A stretch of 5,052 nt of DNA from positions 1-5,052 of the forward strand of contig DAHVXO010000207.1 of NCBI GenBank assembly GCA_027356675.1, in the 5' to 3' direction. Under the pieces are notes generated by a model. That model saw only the letters and a list, made by a program, of their open reading frames with translations, searched no databases and was not told the origin of the DNA. Made by a program: the position numbers and the translations under genes. Below, in pieces: positions 4,950 through 5,052 of the stretch. Origin of the DNA: Symbiobacteriaceae bacterium (GTDB lineage Bacteria > Bacillota_E > Symbiobacteriia > Symbiobacteriales > Symbiobacteriaceae). The number at the start of each line of letters is the position of its first letter. The first letter of the stretch is position 1.

Positions 4950-5052
4950 GCTCGTCCCTGCTGGGCGAGCGCCTCGGTCGACGTCGTGGCGAGGTTCTGC
5001 TGGGTGACGACGAGCGTCGGGCCCGTGTCGAGCCGGACGATGTAGCGGGTGT
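4868..5052 (-). pseudogene. C-terminal fragment, SlyB-like glycine-zipper protein (partial at right edge)
   Basis: The minus-strand frame entering at 5050 reads TRYIVRLDTGPTLVVTQQNL and then ATTSTEALAQQGRAW before becoming untypical and ending at TGA 4868-4870. The RYxVRLDxGxTLVVTQ strand pair, followed by a short segment before a Gly-x-Arg-x-Trp element, resembles the C-terminal beta region of SlyB-type 17-kDa outer-membrane lipoproteins, which usually read VRLDDGRTxxVTQ and later GDRVRV. The family's glycine zipper and lipobox would lie outside the window. From about 4960 leftward the same DNA is read in another frame by the serine hydrolase remnant, so the natural end of this gene is probably lost by a deletion or frameshift fusing the two. 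The gene may be intact upstream. Confidence 0.35.

Noticed and set aside
3987..5045. Plus-strand open frame of 352 codons
   Set aside because: It is antisense to the gene at 3882-4319 and to the serine hydrolase remnant, has no ribosome binding site or domain motif, and its His/Arg/Pro-rich composition is typical of a shadow frame in GC-rich DNA.

Overview
No previously undescribed system could be supported in this window. It reads as a GC-rich, Gram-negative-type bacterial chromosome segment with slow gene decay. Almost all readable genes lie on the minus strand. Diderm envelope physiology is suggested by a lipobox lipoprotein and a possible SlyB-like lipoprotein tail. The near-consensus sigma70-type promoter, the Uma2-family nuclease and the heavily degraded IS5-family remnants would fit lineages such as NC10, Rokubacteria or deltaproteobacteria. 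That taxonomic guess rests on general impression and is weak.

Positions 1-1110 hold insertion-sequence debris. A minus-strand piece at the left edge (1-70) resembles the middle of an IS5-family transposase. It is followed by an 18-bp inverted repeat pair (76-93 and 1053-1070, 16 of 18 matching) that brackets a 995-bp unit. Inside this unit is an IS5-family transposase remnant (477-1070). It has lost its N-terminus, and an in-frame internal deletion removes the segment that should carry the third catalytic acidic residue. About 380 bp on its 3' side (94-476) is non-coding apart from a strong GC hairpin.

Positions 1108-2640 carry two intact minus-strand genes. One is a small SH3-like lipoprotein (1108-1596). 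The other is a Uma2-family PD-(D/E)XK nuclease-like protein (2024-2575) with the best promoter in the window (TTGACT, 17-bp spacer, TATACT). A 427-bp gene-free gap between them contains a long imperfect hairpin (1904-1940).

Positions 2640-4421 begin with a gene-poor stretch that contains two short direct repeats at nearly the same offset, probably an old duplication. A two-gene minus-strand operon follows: an unrecognised protein (3882-4319, with an open frame reaching to 4421) and, 27 bp downstream, an alpha/beta hydrolase with an N-terminal TPR-like domain (2916-3854).

Positions 4424-5052 hold more decay. On the minus strand, a class C beta-lactamase-like serine hydrolase remnant (recognisable at about 4630-4949) carries two in-frame stops, one of which destroys the SxxK active-site region. 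Upstream of it is the C-terminal piece of a SlyB-like protein that runs off the right edge. A lone lipoprotein-type signal sequence appears on the plus strand at 4471.

Functionally the intact genes look like unrelated envelope and housekeeping accessories: a surface SH3 lipoprotein, a selfish-type nuclease and an esterase. They do not look like one pathway.
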